In this document: positions 1 to 7,016 of the stretch, in pieces
Layout: each line of letters starts with the position of its first letter
Position numbering within the stretch: position 1 is the stretch's first letter
Notes under the pieces: model-generated
Database searches by the model: none
What the model was told of the DNA's origin: nothing
What the model saw: the letters and a program-made list of their open reading frames with translations, nothing else
Made by a program: the position numbers and the translations under genes
Origin: an uncultured Muribaculaceae bacterium
GTDB taxonomy: Bacteria; Bacteroidota; Bacteroidia; Bacteroidales; Muribaculaceae
Length of the DNA: 13,893 nt
NCBI GenBank assembly: GCA_910584735.1
Contig: CAJUBM010000076.1
Coordinates: forward strand, 1-13,893
Reading direction: 5' to 3'

Positions 1-87
1 AATATTAATATTTTAATAACAGTGGTAAGATTTTTATCGCACCACTACTAATAATGAACCGAACATCATATAACAAACCATATAATA

Positions 88-1668
88 ATGGCCACACTCA
101 CCGATGAGATTAAACGCCGACGCACCTTCGCTATAATATCGCACCCTGACGCGGGAAAGACAACTCTCACAGAGAAGCTGCTCCTTTTCGGAGGCGCCAT
201 CCATGTAGCCGGGGCTGTAAAGTCGAACAAGATAAAGAAAACCGCCACCTCCGACTGGATGGAGATTGAAAAGCAGCGCGGAATCTCTGTGGCGACCTCC
301 GTTATGGGATTCGATTACGGAGATTATAAAATAAACATCCTTGATACCCCGGGCCACCAGGATTTTGCCGAAGACACATACCGCACCCTCACCGCTGTTG
401 ACTCGGTAATAATCGTGGTCGATGTGGCGAAGGGCGTGGAGATGCAGACGCGTAAGCTGATGGAAGTCTGCCGTATGCGCAACACGCCGGTGATAATATT
501 CGTAAACAAGCTCGACCGTGAGGGGCGTGACCCGTTTGACATTCTTGACGAACTGGAGTCGGAACTCAAGATCGGGGTAAGGCCCTTGTCGTGGCCTATC
601 AACATAGGAGCCAAGTTCAAAGGGGTCTACAACATATATGAGAAGACCCTTGACTTGTTCAAGCCCGACAAGCAGAAAGTACAAGAACGCGTAGAAATTA
701 CCGATGTCAACGACCCGCGTGTCGATGAGGCAGTCGGTGAGGTCGATGCTGCAAAACTGCGTGAGGATTTGGACCTTATCGAGGGGGTATATCCTGATTT
801 TGATGTAGCCCAGTATCTGGATGGCAAATTGGCTCCCGTCTTCTTCGGTTCCGCGCTGAATACATTCGGAGTGAAGGAGCTTCTTGACTGCTTTGTGAAG
901 ATAGCACCCTATCCGCGTCCTACACGTGCGGAGGAGCGCGAGATTAAGCCGGAAGAGGAGGCTTTTTCGGGTTTTGTGTTCAAAATCCATGCCAATATGG
1001 ATCCTAACCACCGCTCGTGTATCGCCTTTGTAAAAGTTTGTTCAGGTAAATTCGAGCGTAACGCTCCATACAAACAGGTGCGTACCGACAAGGTGATGCG
1101 TTTCGCCGCTCCTACGGCATTTATGGCGCAGAGGAAGAACGTGGTCGATGAAGCATTCCCCGGAGATATAGTGGGTATTCCCGACACGGGCAATTTCAAA
1201 ATAGGCGATACGCTTACTGAGGGTGAGAATCTCCATTTCAGAGGTCTGCCGTCATTCTCGCCTGAGATGTTCAAGTATATCGAGAACACAGACCCTATGA
1301 AATCCAAGCAGCTTGAAAAAGGCATACGCCAGTTGATGGATGAGGGTGTGGCGCAGTTGTTCGTGAACCAGTTCAACGGCCGGAAACTCATCGGCACTGT
1401 GGGGCAGCTTCAGTTCGAAGTGATACAGTACCGCCTGCTGCATGAATACGGCGCGCAGTGCCGTTGGGAACCGTTGTCGCTTTATAAGGCATGTTGGATA
1501 GAGTCGGACGATGACGCGGCTCTCGAAGCCTTTAAGAAAAGGAAGCATCAGTTCATGGCCGTCGACCGTGAGGGGCGCGATGTGTTCCTTGCCGATTCCA
1601 ACTATGTGTTGCAGATGGCGCAGAATGATTTCCCGTCCATACGTTTTCATTTTTCCAGCGAGTTCTGA
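88..1668 (+). CDS. prfC: Peptide chain release factor 3 (RF3)
   Basis: Translational GTPase that recycles class I release factors from the ribosome after peptide release; cytoplasmic. The 526-residue length is normal for RF3. GTPase motifs are in order: P-loop SHPDAGKTT (about 18-26), switch region around EKQRGISV (61-68), DTPGHQDF (86-93) and NKLD (140-143). The insert around KSNKIKKTATSDWMEIEKQRG and the C-terminal part with QLQFEV and YRLLHEYG fit RF3 rather than EF-G or TetM-type proteins. The ATG at 88 puts the P-loop at the usual distance and follows an AT-rich leader. It ends 141 bp before sppA, which has its own promoter, so it is probably a separate transcription unit. Its own promoter would lie in the first 87 bases or beyond the window edge; I found no convincing TAnnTTTG there. 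Confidence 0.97.
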   Translation: MATLTDEIKRRRTFAIISHPDAGKTTLTEKLLLFGGAIHVAGAVKSNKIKKTATSDWMEIEKQRGISVATSVMGFDYGDYKINILDTPGHQDFAEDTYRTLTAVDSVIIVVDVAKGVEMQTRKLMEVCRMRNTPVIIFVNKLDREGRDPFDILDELESELKIGVRPLSWPINIGAKFKGVYNIYEKTLDLFKPDKQKVQERVEITDVNDPRVDEAVGEVDAAKLREDLDLIEGVYPDFDVAQYLDGKLAPVFFGSALNTFGVKELLDCFVKIAPYPRPTRAEEREIKPEEEAFSGFVFKIHANMDPNHRSCIAFVKVCSGKFERNAPYKQVRTDKVMRFAAPTAFMAQRKNVVDEAFPGDIVGIPDTGNFKIGDTLTEGENLHFRGLPSFSPEMFKYIENTDPMKSKQLEKGIRQLMDEGVAQLFVNQFNGRKLIGTVGQLQFEVIQYRLLHEYGAQCRWEPLSLYKACWIESDDDAALEAFKKRKHQFMAVDREGRDVFLADSNYVLQMAQNDFPSIRFHFSSEF

Positions 1669-1688
1669 CGTATTCTATCTCCAATCCT

Positions 1689-1720
1689 GCAAAAATACAG
1701 TCTATTGCGATGCTTTTTGC
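1689..1720 (+). terminator. Weak AT-rich hairpin after prfC
   Basis: GCAAAAA (1689-1695) and TTTTTGC (1714-1720) form a 7-bp inverted repeat around an 18-base loop, 20 bases after the prfC stop. The right arm supplies a run of five T. It could serve as a weak intrinsic terminator for prfC, but the stem is mostly A-T and the loop is large. It lies directly upstream of the sppA promoter, so it might instead be part of that control region. Confidence 0.3.
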
Positions 1721-1727
1721 CAAATAG

Positions 1728-1759
1728 TTTGGGCATTAGCGGAGTAATTGTTATTTTTG
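1728..1759 (+). promoter_or_regulatory. Bacteroidetes-type promoter for sppA
   Basis: TTTG at 1728-1731 is followed after 20 bases by TATTTTTG at 1752-1759. This matches the Bacteroidetes primary sigma factor consensus (-33 TTTG, about 19-21 bp, -7 TAnnTTTG). Transcription would start near 1765-1768, giving a 5' leader of roughly 40-45 bases before the sppA ATG at 1810. It probably drives sppA and the closely spaced lpxK, PNP and thiL genes. A CCAAA-TAG-TTTGG inverted repeat overlaps the -33 element. Confidence 0.75.
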
Positions 1760-1809
1760 CGGCATATATCCCTATTATACCAACCCATCCACCTCTTCTC
1801 CCGTTATAG

Positions 1810-3579
1810 ATGTTAAAGAATTTCTTCATATCGATGCTCGGAGCATTGACGGCTTTTTGGATTTCGATAATGCTCCTCTTCATTTTCGGTGTCATCTTTG
1901 CTGCCGGGACAATTGTCTCGGCCATAGGCGGTATCAATGAAAGTGTAAAGGTGGATAAAAATTCGGTTGTCTACCTCCCGTTGTCGGGTTTGATCGAGGA
2001 ACGCCAGACTGCCGTGGAGTTTGCTGCGTTCCTCAACAATGAGGACCGACCGGCATCACTTGACGATATGCTCCGCGCCATATCGGCGGCCAAGGGGGAT
2101 GACCGCATAAAGGGAATCTTCCTTGATTGCCGTGGGGCTTCGGCCGGCGTGGCTACACGTATGGCCGTGCGCCGCGCGTTGTCTGATTTTAAGTCGTCCG
2201 GCAAATGGATAGTGGCTTATGCCGACAATTATACCCAGGGTGACTATTATGTGGCCTCAGTTGCTAATAACATATATCTCAATCCTGTAGGTATGGTGGA
2301 TATACGCGGCCTTGGTTCCTCGGTGCCGTTCTTCAAAGGATTGCTTGATAAATTAGGAGTGGAGATGCAGATTATCAAGGTAGGCACTTATAAGAGCGCT
2401 GTCGAACCTTTTATCCTCACCTCCATGAGCGAACCTTCAAGGGAACAGACCTCCGTGTTCCTGAATAATATCTGGGGACAGCTTACATCCGATATACACG
2501 CATCAAGGAATATCTCTGTAGCGAATCTCAACCTTATGGCCGACTCGCTGACCTCTTTCTCCGGCAATGCCGATATATTTGTCGATAACAAGCTGGTTGA
2601 CGGCTTGAAATATCGTCGTGAGGTCGAGGCTTTCCTTAAGGAAAAACTCGGTCAGAAAAAGGATGATTCCCTTAAGTCGGTTGATTATTACAGCTATCTG
2701 CAGGTAGCGGATGTACCGCATGAAAAATCGGAAAAGAACAAGATTGCCGTATATTATGCTTTCGGCGATATAGTAGATACAGGCACACAGGGCATCTCGG
2801 CCCAGCAGATGGTGCCGGATATTATCAATCTGGCCGAGGATGATGATATAAAAGCCATGGTTCTTCGTGTGAATTCCGGAGGCGGCTCGGCTTTCGCATC
2901 CGAGCAGATTTGGGAGGCACTCGGTTATTTTAAGTCGAAAGGGAAGAAACTGTATGTTTCCATGGGCGACTATGCCGCATCCGGGGGCTATTACATATCG
3001 TGCGGTGCCGATAAGATATACGCCGAACCTGTGACGCTTACCGGTTCTATCGGTATATTCGGTATGATTCCGTGTATCAAACAGCTTACAGGGAACATAG
3101 GTGTGAACTTCGATTTTGTAACCACAAATCCCAATGCCGCCTTCCCTACCATAATGGAACCTATGACGCCGTTGCAGCGGAATGTTATGCAAGGAGAGGT
3201 GAACGCCGGCTATGAGCTTTTCACCAAACGTTGTGCCGACGGGCGTCATATGCCGCAGGATTCAATCAAGGTTATCGGCGAAGGGCGTGTATGGGACGGC
3301 ATTGCAGCCAAGAAACTCGGCCTTGTCGACACTCTCGGAGGCCTTGATATGGCCGTGGCGGATTTGGCTAAGGTTATGAATTTCAAAAAATACCAGGTAG
3401 TATCGTATCCTGCACCTCCGAAATCGTTCTGGGATGTACTCAGCGACTTTGACCAGCAGATGAAGCTACGTGCCGTAAGGGAGGAACTCGGCCCTGTATA
3501 TCCCCTGTTCCGGGAATATAAGACTATGATGGAGATGTCCCCTTTGCAGGCCCGCGTACCTTTCATGATTATCGACTGA
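1810..3579 (+). CDS. sppA: Signal peptide peptidase SppA, 67K long form
   Basis: Membrane-bound serine protease that degrades cleaved signal peptides in the cytoplasmic membrane. The protein has 589 residues, the length of the long two-domain form. One N-terminal membrane segment spans about residues 14-38. Two tandem ClpP-like (S49) domains follow. The N-terminal domain carries the general-base lysine in VGTYKSAVEP (K195), and the C-terminal domain carries the nucleophilic serine in YAASGGYYIS (S391). This matches the Lys/Ser dyad split across domains in E. coli SppA. SGGGSAFASEQIW (357-369) and TGSIGIFGMIP are further family motifs. It is first gene of a rightward cluster with lpxK 65 bp downstream and has a good promoter upstream. 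No defect is seen. Confidence 0.96.
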   Translation: MLKNFFISMLGALTAFWISIMLLFIFGVIFAAGTIVSAIGGINESVKVDKNSVVYLPLSGLIEERQTAVEFAAFLNNEDRPASLDDMLRAISAAKGDDRIKGIFLDCRGASAGVATRMAVRRALSDFKSSGKWIVAYADNYTQGDYYVASVANNIYLNPVGMVDIRGLGSSVPFFKGLLDKLGVEMQIIKVGTYKSAVEPFILTSMSEPSREQTSVFLNNIWGQLTSDIHASRNISVANLNLMADSLTSFSGNADIFVDNKLVDGLKYRREVEAFLKEKLGQKKDDSLKSVDYYSYLQVADVPHEKSEKNKIAVYYAFGDIVDTGTQGISAQQMVPDIINLAEDDDIKAMVLRVNSGGGSAFASEQIWEALGYFKSKGKKLYVSMGDYAASGGYYISCGADKIYAEPVTLTGSIGIFGMIPCIKQLTGNIGVNFDFVTTNPNAAFPTIMEPMTPLQRNVMQGEVNAGYELFTKRCADGRHMPQDSIKVIGEGRVWDGIAAKKLGLVDTLGGLDMAVADLAKVMNFKKYQVVSYPAPPKSFWDVLSDFDQQMKLRAVREELGPVYPLFREYKTMMEMSPLQARVPFMIID

Positions 3580-3590
3580 CCGATAATAGC

Positions 3591-3610
3591 TCCATTCTTA
3601 GGATGGGTTT
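3591..3610 (+). terminator. Short hairpin after sppA
   Basis: TCCATTC (3591-3597) pairs with GGATGGG (3601-3607) around a 3-base TTA loop, with two G-T wobbles, and is followed by TTTCTG. The stem begins 12 bases after the sppA stop. With only three T after it, this is at best a partial terminator or an mRNA 3'-end stabiliser; read-through into lpxK is likely. Confidence 0.3.
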
Positions 3611-3644
3611 CTGAAACGATATTAACTTTCTTCCGTATTACCAG

Positions 3645-4736
3645 TTGGCAAAGAATAAAATCATATCAAATATGGTGCTGCTGCCGCTTTCGAAGTTGTA
3701 TGGCTTCGGGGTGGGAGTACGTAATCTATTGTTTGACTGGCGGATATTAAAGTCCAAAACATTCCCGGTGCCGGTTGTGGTGGTTGGGAATCTTGTGGCC
3801 GGCGGCACGGGGAAGACACCCCATGCCGAGTTCATTATCGAACAGTTGAAGTATAAGTACCGCATAGGGTTGCTGAGCCGTGGATATAAGCGTTCTACCA
3901 AAGGGTTTGTGTTGGCCACGCGCCGTTCGTCGCCGCGCGACATAGGGGACGAACCTTTCCAGATTTATCAGAAATTCGGCCCGGACGTTACGGTTGCTGT
4001 TTGTGAGGATCGGTGTGCCGGGATTGAGGAGATGCTCCGTATTGACCCGAAGATAAACCTGGTGGTTCTTGACGATGCTTTCCAGCATCGTTATGTAAAG
4101 CCTTCGTTATCGATTGTCCTTACAGAGTTTAACCGGCCGGTGTTCTATGACAGGCTTCTCCCTTACGGAAGATTGCGTGAGAGTACCAAATCTCTTTCAA
4201 GGGCGGATATGGTGATTGTTACGAAATGCCCCGAACAGCTTAAGCCTGTCGAATACCGGATTTTCAAGAACAACCTGAAGCTGTTCCCGTATCAGAAGCT
4301 GTTTTTCTCGCGCTACGAATACCAGCCGTTACAGCCGGTGTTCCCTGACGAGGCTCGTCCGGCTCCATATCTCTCATGGCTGAACGAGAACGATTCGGTG
4401 CTGTTGCTTTCGGGGATAGCCAATCCAAGGCCGTTGGTGAGGTACTTACGCACGTTCCATGCCAAGGTGAAGGTACGCCAGTTCCCCGACCATCATTTCT
4501 TTACAAGGAAGGACCTGGATTCATTGTGCCGACTGTTTGACGACATGGAAGGTGAGCGCAAGCTTATTATTACCACGGAGAAAGATGCTGTGCGTCTTGC
4601 CTCTAATCCATATTTCCCGCAGGAACTGAAGGAGTACATATATTATCTGCCGATAGAGGTTCGGTTTGACACGCATACGCCTGATTCGTTTGAGACAGAG
4701 TTACAGAAAGCTCTGCTTGAAGTTTCGTCAAAGTGA
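3645..4736 (+). CDS. lpxK: Tetraacyldisaccharide 4'-kinase LpxK
   Basis: Inner-membrane kinase that phosphorylates the 4' position of the lipid A disaccharide precursor to make lipid IVA. The N-terminal segment around residues 10-28 is hydrophobic and probably membrane-associated. The unusual LpxK P-loop reads VGNLVAGGTGKTPH (47-60). LLSRGYKR (76-83), GDEPF (101-105) and the Walker-B-like DDAFQHR (143-149) follow, all family signatures; 363 residues is normal. The start is a TTG at 3645, giving MAKNKIISNMVLLPL. The next in-frame ATG (3672) would shorten the protein by 9 residues; I prefer the TTG because it restores the N-terminal length I recall for Bacteroides LpxK. It sits between sppA and PNP, apparently in the same transcript. 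Confidence 0.95.
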   Translation: MAKNKIISNMVLLPLSKLYGFGVGVRNLLFDWRILKSKTFPVPVVVVGNLVAGGTGKTPHAEFIIEQLKYKYRIGLLSRGYKRSTKGFVLATRRSSPRDIGDEPFQIYQKFGPDVTVAVCEDRCAGIEEMLRIDPKINLVVLDDAFQHRYVKPSLSIVLTEFNRPVFYDRLLPYGRLRESTKSLSRADMVIVTKCPEQLKPVEYRIFKNNLKLFPYQKLFFSRYEYQPLQPVFPDEARPAPYLSWLNENDSVLLLSGIANPRPLVRYLRTFHAKVKVRQFPDHHFFTRKDLDSLCRLFDDMEGERKLIITTEKDAVRLASNPYFPQELKEYIYYLPIEVRFDTHTPDSFETELQKALLEVSSK

Positions 4737-4833
4737 TTTCAGAATCCGCTTTCCACTCCTCTCCAAAAAATATAAAGCCGATGTGGAGCTTCGAACTTTC
4801 ACTGCTCTGCCGGTGTTTTTACGTTAACCTGAG

Positions 4834-4850
4834 GGCGTGATTAAAACGCC
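4834..4850 (+). promoter_or_regulatory. Small hairpin in the PNP leader
   Basis: GGCGT (4834-4838) and ACGCC (4846-4850) form a perfect 5-bp stem around a 7-base loop, ending 19 bases before the likely PNP start at 4870. The rest of the 133-bp gap after lpxK (4737-4869) holds an imperfect hairpin centred on TTCGAA near 4783-4802 and no recognisable TAnnTTTG promoter. A role in PNP translation is possible but unproven. Confidence 0.3.
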
Positions 4851-4869
4851 TGTAATACCTAAAATAAAA

Positions 4870-5682
4870 ATGTTGGAAAAAATTAATCAGACTGCCGATT
4901 TCCTACGTTCGAAAGTCTCAGACATGCCGCGAATCGCCATAATCCTCGGCACCGGCCTCGGCCCGTTGGCTGATATGATAGAGGATAAGACAGTTATACC
5001 TTATAGTGAGATTCCTAACTTCCCGGTTTCTACTGTTGAAGGGCATAGCGGTAATTTCATATTCGGCAATCTGGCCGGGAAACGCGTTATGGCCATGCAG
5101 GGCCGTTTCCACTATTATGAGGGGTACGACATGAAGACGGTGACGTTCCCTGTGCGTGTTATGCGCGCCCTGGGAGTGGAGACGCTGATTGTGTCAAATG
5201 CCGCCGGCGGTATGAACAAGGAGTTCCAGGTAGGGGATGTGATGGTTATCACCGACCATATCAATCTTTTCCCGGAGAATCCGCTGCGTGGTAAGAACTT
5301 CAATGAACTCGGCGTTCGGTTTCCGCCTATGACCGAGGCTTACAGCAAACGCCTGGTAGCTATTGCCGACCGTCTTGCGCAGGATAAGGGCATCCGCCTT
5401 ATGCACGGTGTCTATGTGGGCACTACGGGGCCCACCTTCGAGACACCTGCCGAGTATGAATATTTCCGTGTTATAGGTGGCGATGCCGTGGGTATGTCTA
5501 CGGTGCCTGAGGTTATAGTAGCGCGTCACGGCGGTATGGAAGTGTTCGGTCTGTCGGTAATAACAGACCTCGGAGGGAAGGATATAACGCAGGTTCCGAG
5601 CCATGAGGAGGTACAGCAGGCTGCCATTACTGCCGAGCCTGTGACTAAGACTTTGGTTCACGACCTTATAGCGTCTCTTTGA
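4870..5682 (+). CDS. punA: Purine nucleoside phosphorylase, trimeric type
   Basis: Cytoplasmic enzyme of purine salvage that splits purine nucleosides with phosphate into base and (deoxy)ribose 1-phosphate. The motifs are those of the PNP/MTAP trimeric family: IILGTGLGPLAD, VEGHSGNF, QGRFHYYEGYD, SNAAGGMN, GTTGPTFETPAEYEYF and GMSTVPEVIVARH. The start chosen is ATG at 4870 (270 residues, MLEKINQTADFL). An in-frame GTG at 4837 would add 11 residues with no family counterpart that I know, and it lies inside a small hairpin. The reading frame is intact. Notable is SVITDLGG: Asp (residue 233 of the 270) stands where 6-oxopurine-specific enzymes such as human PNP carry Asn243, so substrate preference should not be assumed from the name. 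Placed between lpxK and thiL with a 62-bp gap to thiL. Confidence 0.94.
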   Translation: MLEKINQTADFLRSKVSDMPRIAIILGTGLGPLADMIEDKTVIPYSEIPNFPVSTVEGHSGNFIFGNLAGKRVMAMQGRFHYYEGYDMKTVTFPVRVMRALGVETLIVSNAAGGMNKEFQVGDVMVITDHINLFPENPLRGKNFNELGVRFPPMTEAYSKRLVAIADRLAQDKGIRLMHGVYVGTTGPTFETPAEYEYFRVIGGDAVGMSTVPEVIVARHGGMEVFGLSVITDLGGKDITQVPSHEEVQQAAITAEPVTKTLVHDLIASL

Positions 5683-5690
5683 AAATACGG

Positions 5691-5715
5691 CCATACATCT
5701 TTGCAAAGATGTGGC
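5691..5715. repeat. 18-bp perfect palindrome between PNP and thiL
   Basis: ACATCTTTGCAAAGATGT at 5695-5712 is a perfect 18-bp palindrome, flanked by GCC (left) and GGC (right) that extend the pairing across a 2-base AT bulge. It occupies the middle of the 62-bp gap. As DNA it could be a dimeric regulator's operator; as RNA it would be a stem without room for a normal loop unless the central bases open. No T-run follows, so it does not look like an intrinsic terminator. Confidence 0.5.
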
Positions 5716-5744
5716 TCTAACCATATGATTATGTAATCTCATAT

Positions 5745-6830
5745 ATGGAGAAAGCAACGGAAATATCAACGCTTGGCGAGTTCGGGCTTATCGACCGGCT
5801 TACCGAGGGCATTGAGTTGCGCAATACTTCTTCCCTTAAAGGCGTGGGTGATGATTGCGCTGTCCTGGAATATAAGGACACGGAAGTCCTTGTTTCCACA
5901 GACCTTTTGGTTGAAGGAGTGCATTTCGACCTTACCTATGTGCCTTTGAAGCACCTGGGCTATAAGTCTGCCGTAGTGAATTTCTCGGATATTTATGCCA
6001 TGAACGGGCGCCCGCGTCAGATTGTCGTGTCGCTTGCCATCTCGAGACGCTTTACCGTGGAGCATATGGAGGCTCTTTATAGCGGTATACGTCTGGCATG
6101 CGATATATATGGCGTGGATCTCGTGGGAGGCGATACAACCACTTCCCGTTCCGGTCTGGTTATTTCCATCACCGCCATAGGCGACGCTCCAAAGGAGAAA
6201 GTAGTTTATCGCGATGGTGCTAAGGACACCGACCTGATATGCGTTTCCGGCGACTTGGGTTCGGCCTATATGGGGCTGCAACTGCTGGAGCGCGAGAAGG
6301 TGGCCTCGGCAGGCCGTGCTGACTTCCAGCCTGAATTCGGAGGGAGGGAATATCTTATCGAACGGCAGCTTAAACCTGAGGCAAGGCGTGATATTATAGA
6401 GGAACTTGACAAGGCCGGTATCGTGCCTACCTCTATGATGGATGTGTCGGACGGTCTATCCTCCGAACTGCTCCATATATGCAAGGCCAGCCATACGGGT
6501 TGCCGCGTGTATGAGGACCGTATACCTATCGACTATCAGACCGCGCTGATGGCCGAAGAGCTTAATATGAACCTCGTTACGGCGGCAATGAACGGCGGCG
6601 AGGACTATGAACTGCTCTTCACCGTGCCGTTGCACGCGCATGAGGCGATAAAGAAAGTGCCGGGTGTGCGTGTAATAGGGCATATGACAAAACCATCGCT
6701 TGGATGTGCCATGGTTACCCGTGATGGCAACGAGATGGAGATACGCGCCCAGGGATGGAACCCGCTTGCTTCCGATGTGCAATCCGATAGCGTTGCCGGA
6801 AATGGGGATTCGGCCTCTGCCGGGAAATAA
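5745..6830 (+). CDS. thiL: Thiamine-monophosphate kinase ThiL
   Basis: ATP-dependent kinase for the last step of thiamine pyrophosphate synthesis (TMP to TPP); cytoplasmic. It belongs to the PurM/AIR synthetase superfamily. GVGDDCAVL (33-41), STDLLVEGVHFDL (51-63), the Mg-binding VGGDTTTS (127-134), MDVSDGLSSEL and MNGGEDYELLF occur in the expected order. At 361 residues it is slightly long; the last 20 or so residues after the normal end are rich in Ser, Ala, Gly and Asp and look like a disordered tail. No TPP riboswitch is visible upstream, and no other thiamine genes are nearby, so the location probably reflects inherited gene order rather than pathway clustering. The strong hairpin and T-run 57 bases after the stop probably end the sppA-thiL transcript. 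Confidence 0.96.
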   Translation: MEKATEISTLGEFGLIDRLTEGIELRNTSSLKGVGDDCAVLEYKDTEVLVSTDLLVEGVHFDLTYVPLKHLGYKSAVVNFSDIYAMNGRPRQIVVSLAISRRFTVEHMEALYSGIRLACDIYGVDLVGGDTTTSRSGLVISITAIGDAPKEKVVYRDGAKDTDLICVSGDLGSAYMGLQLLEREKVASAGRADFQPEFGGREYLIERQLKPEARRDIIEELDKAGIVPTSMMDVSDGLSSELLHICKASHTGCRVYEDRIPIDYQTALMAEELNMNLVTAAMNGGEDYELLFTVPLHAHEAIKKVPGVRVIGHMTKPSLGCAMVTRDGNEMEIRAQGWNPLASDVQSDSVAGNGDSASAGK

Positions 6831-6887
6831 TCCTGTAGAGAGTCTTCATGCCATGCGGGATAGCCTGCAAAGGGCTTCTGCATTGTT

Positions 6888-6928
6888 AAAAAATTCCCGG
6901 ATGCTGATGTCGGTACCCGGGATTTTTT
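6888..6928 (+). terminator. Intrinsic terminator after thiL
   Basis: AAAAAATTCCCGG (6888-6900) pairs with CCGGGATTTTTT (6917-6928) with a single bulged T, leaving a 16-base loop. The stem has a GC core (CCCGG/CCGGG) and an A-tract/T-tract base, the usual form of an intrinsic terminator. It lies 57 bases after the thiL stop and immediately before the nusB promoter. Confidence 0.75.
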
Positions 6929-6929
6929 G

Positions 6930-6938
6930 TAACTTTGC
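6930..6938 (+). promoter_or_regulatory. Promoter -7 element for nusB
   Basis: TAACTTTGC at 6930-6938 is an exact TAnnTTTG match. The expected -33 position (about 6907-6910) falls in the terminator loop and shows no good TTTG, so the -33 half is weak or absent. Transcription would start around 6943-6946 and leave a 5' leader of about 70 bases before the nusB ATG at 7017. It is the obvious candidate for transcription of nusB-yajC-YbbR-coaE. Confidence 0.6.
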
Positions 6939-7016
6939 AGAGTAATAACGGCAGGGGGTCGCCATGATATTCCGCGCCGTGCCTCGCCCAAGAGGTCGCT
7001 TTAAGTACATTTACAG

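Noticed and set aside
22..45. Hairpin GTGGT/ACCAC with inner GAT/ATC in the prfC leader
   Set aside because: The stem is short and interrupted by a 2x2 mismatch, and the left edge of the window cuts the context; chance is a fair explanation.
34..1011. Open frame of 325 residues on the minus strand opposite prfC
   Set aside because: It is antisense to an unmistakable RF3 gene, has no recognisable motif and a composition typical of a mirrored coding frame.
2503..3249. Open frame of 248 residues on the minus strand opposite sppA
   Set aside because: Fully inside sppA on the other strand; no family resemblance, Cys/His/Ile-rich antisense composition.
3623..3630. TAACTTTC as a promoter element for lpxK
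   Set aside because: The last base departs from TAnnTTTG and there is no TTTG at the right distance upstream.
4837..4869. GTG start extending the PNP by 11 residues
   Set aside because: The extra residues (MIKTPVIPKIK) have no counterpart in the family as I know it, and the ATG at 4870 gives the standard N-terminus.
5683..5744. TPP riboswitch upstream of thiL
   Set aside because: The conserved CTGAGA and GATCTGGATAAT-like elements are absent, and the gap is too short.
5194..5769. Minus-strand frame of 191 residues across the PNP-thiL junction
   Set aside because: Covers two well supported genes on the plus strand; composition and lack of motifs mark it as a shadow.
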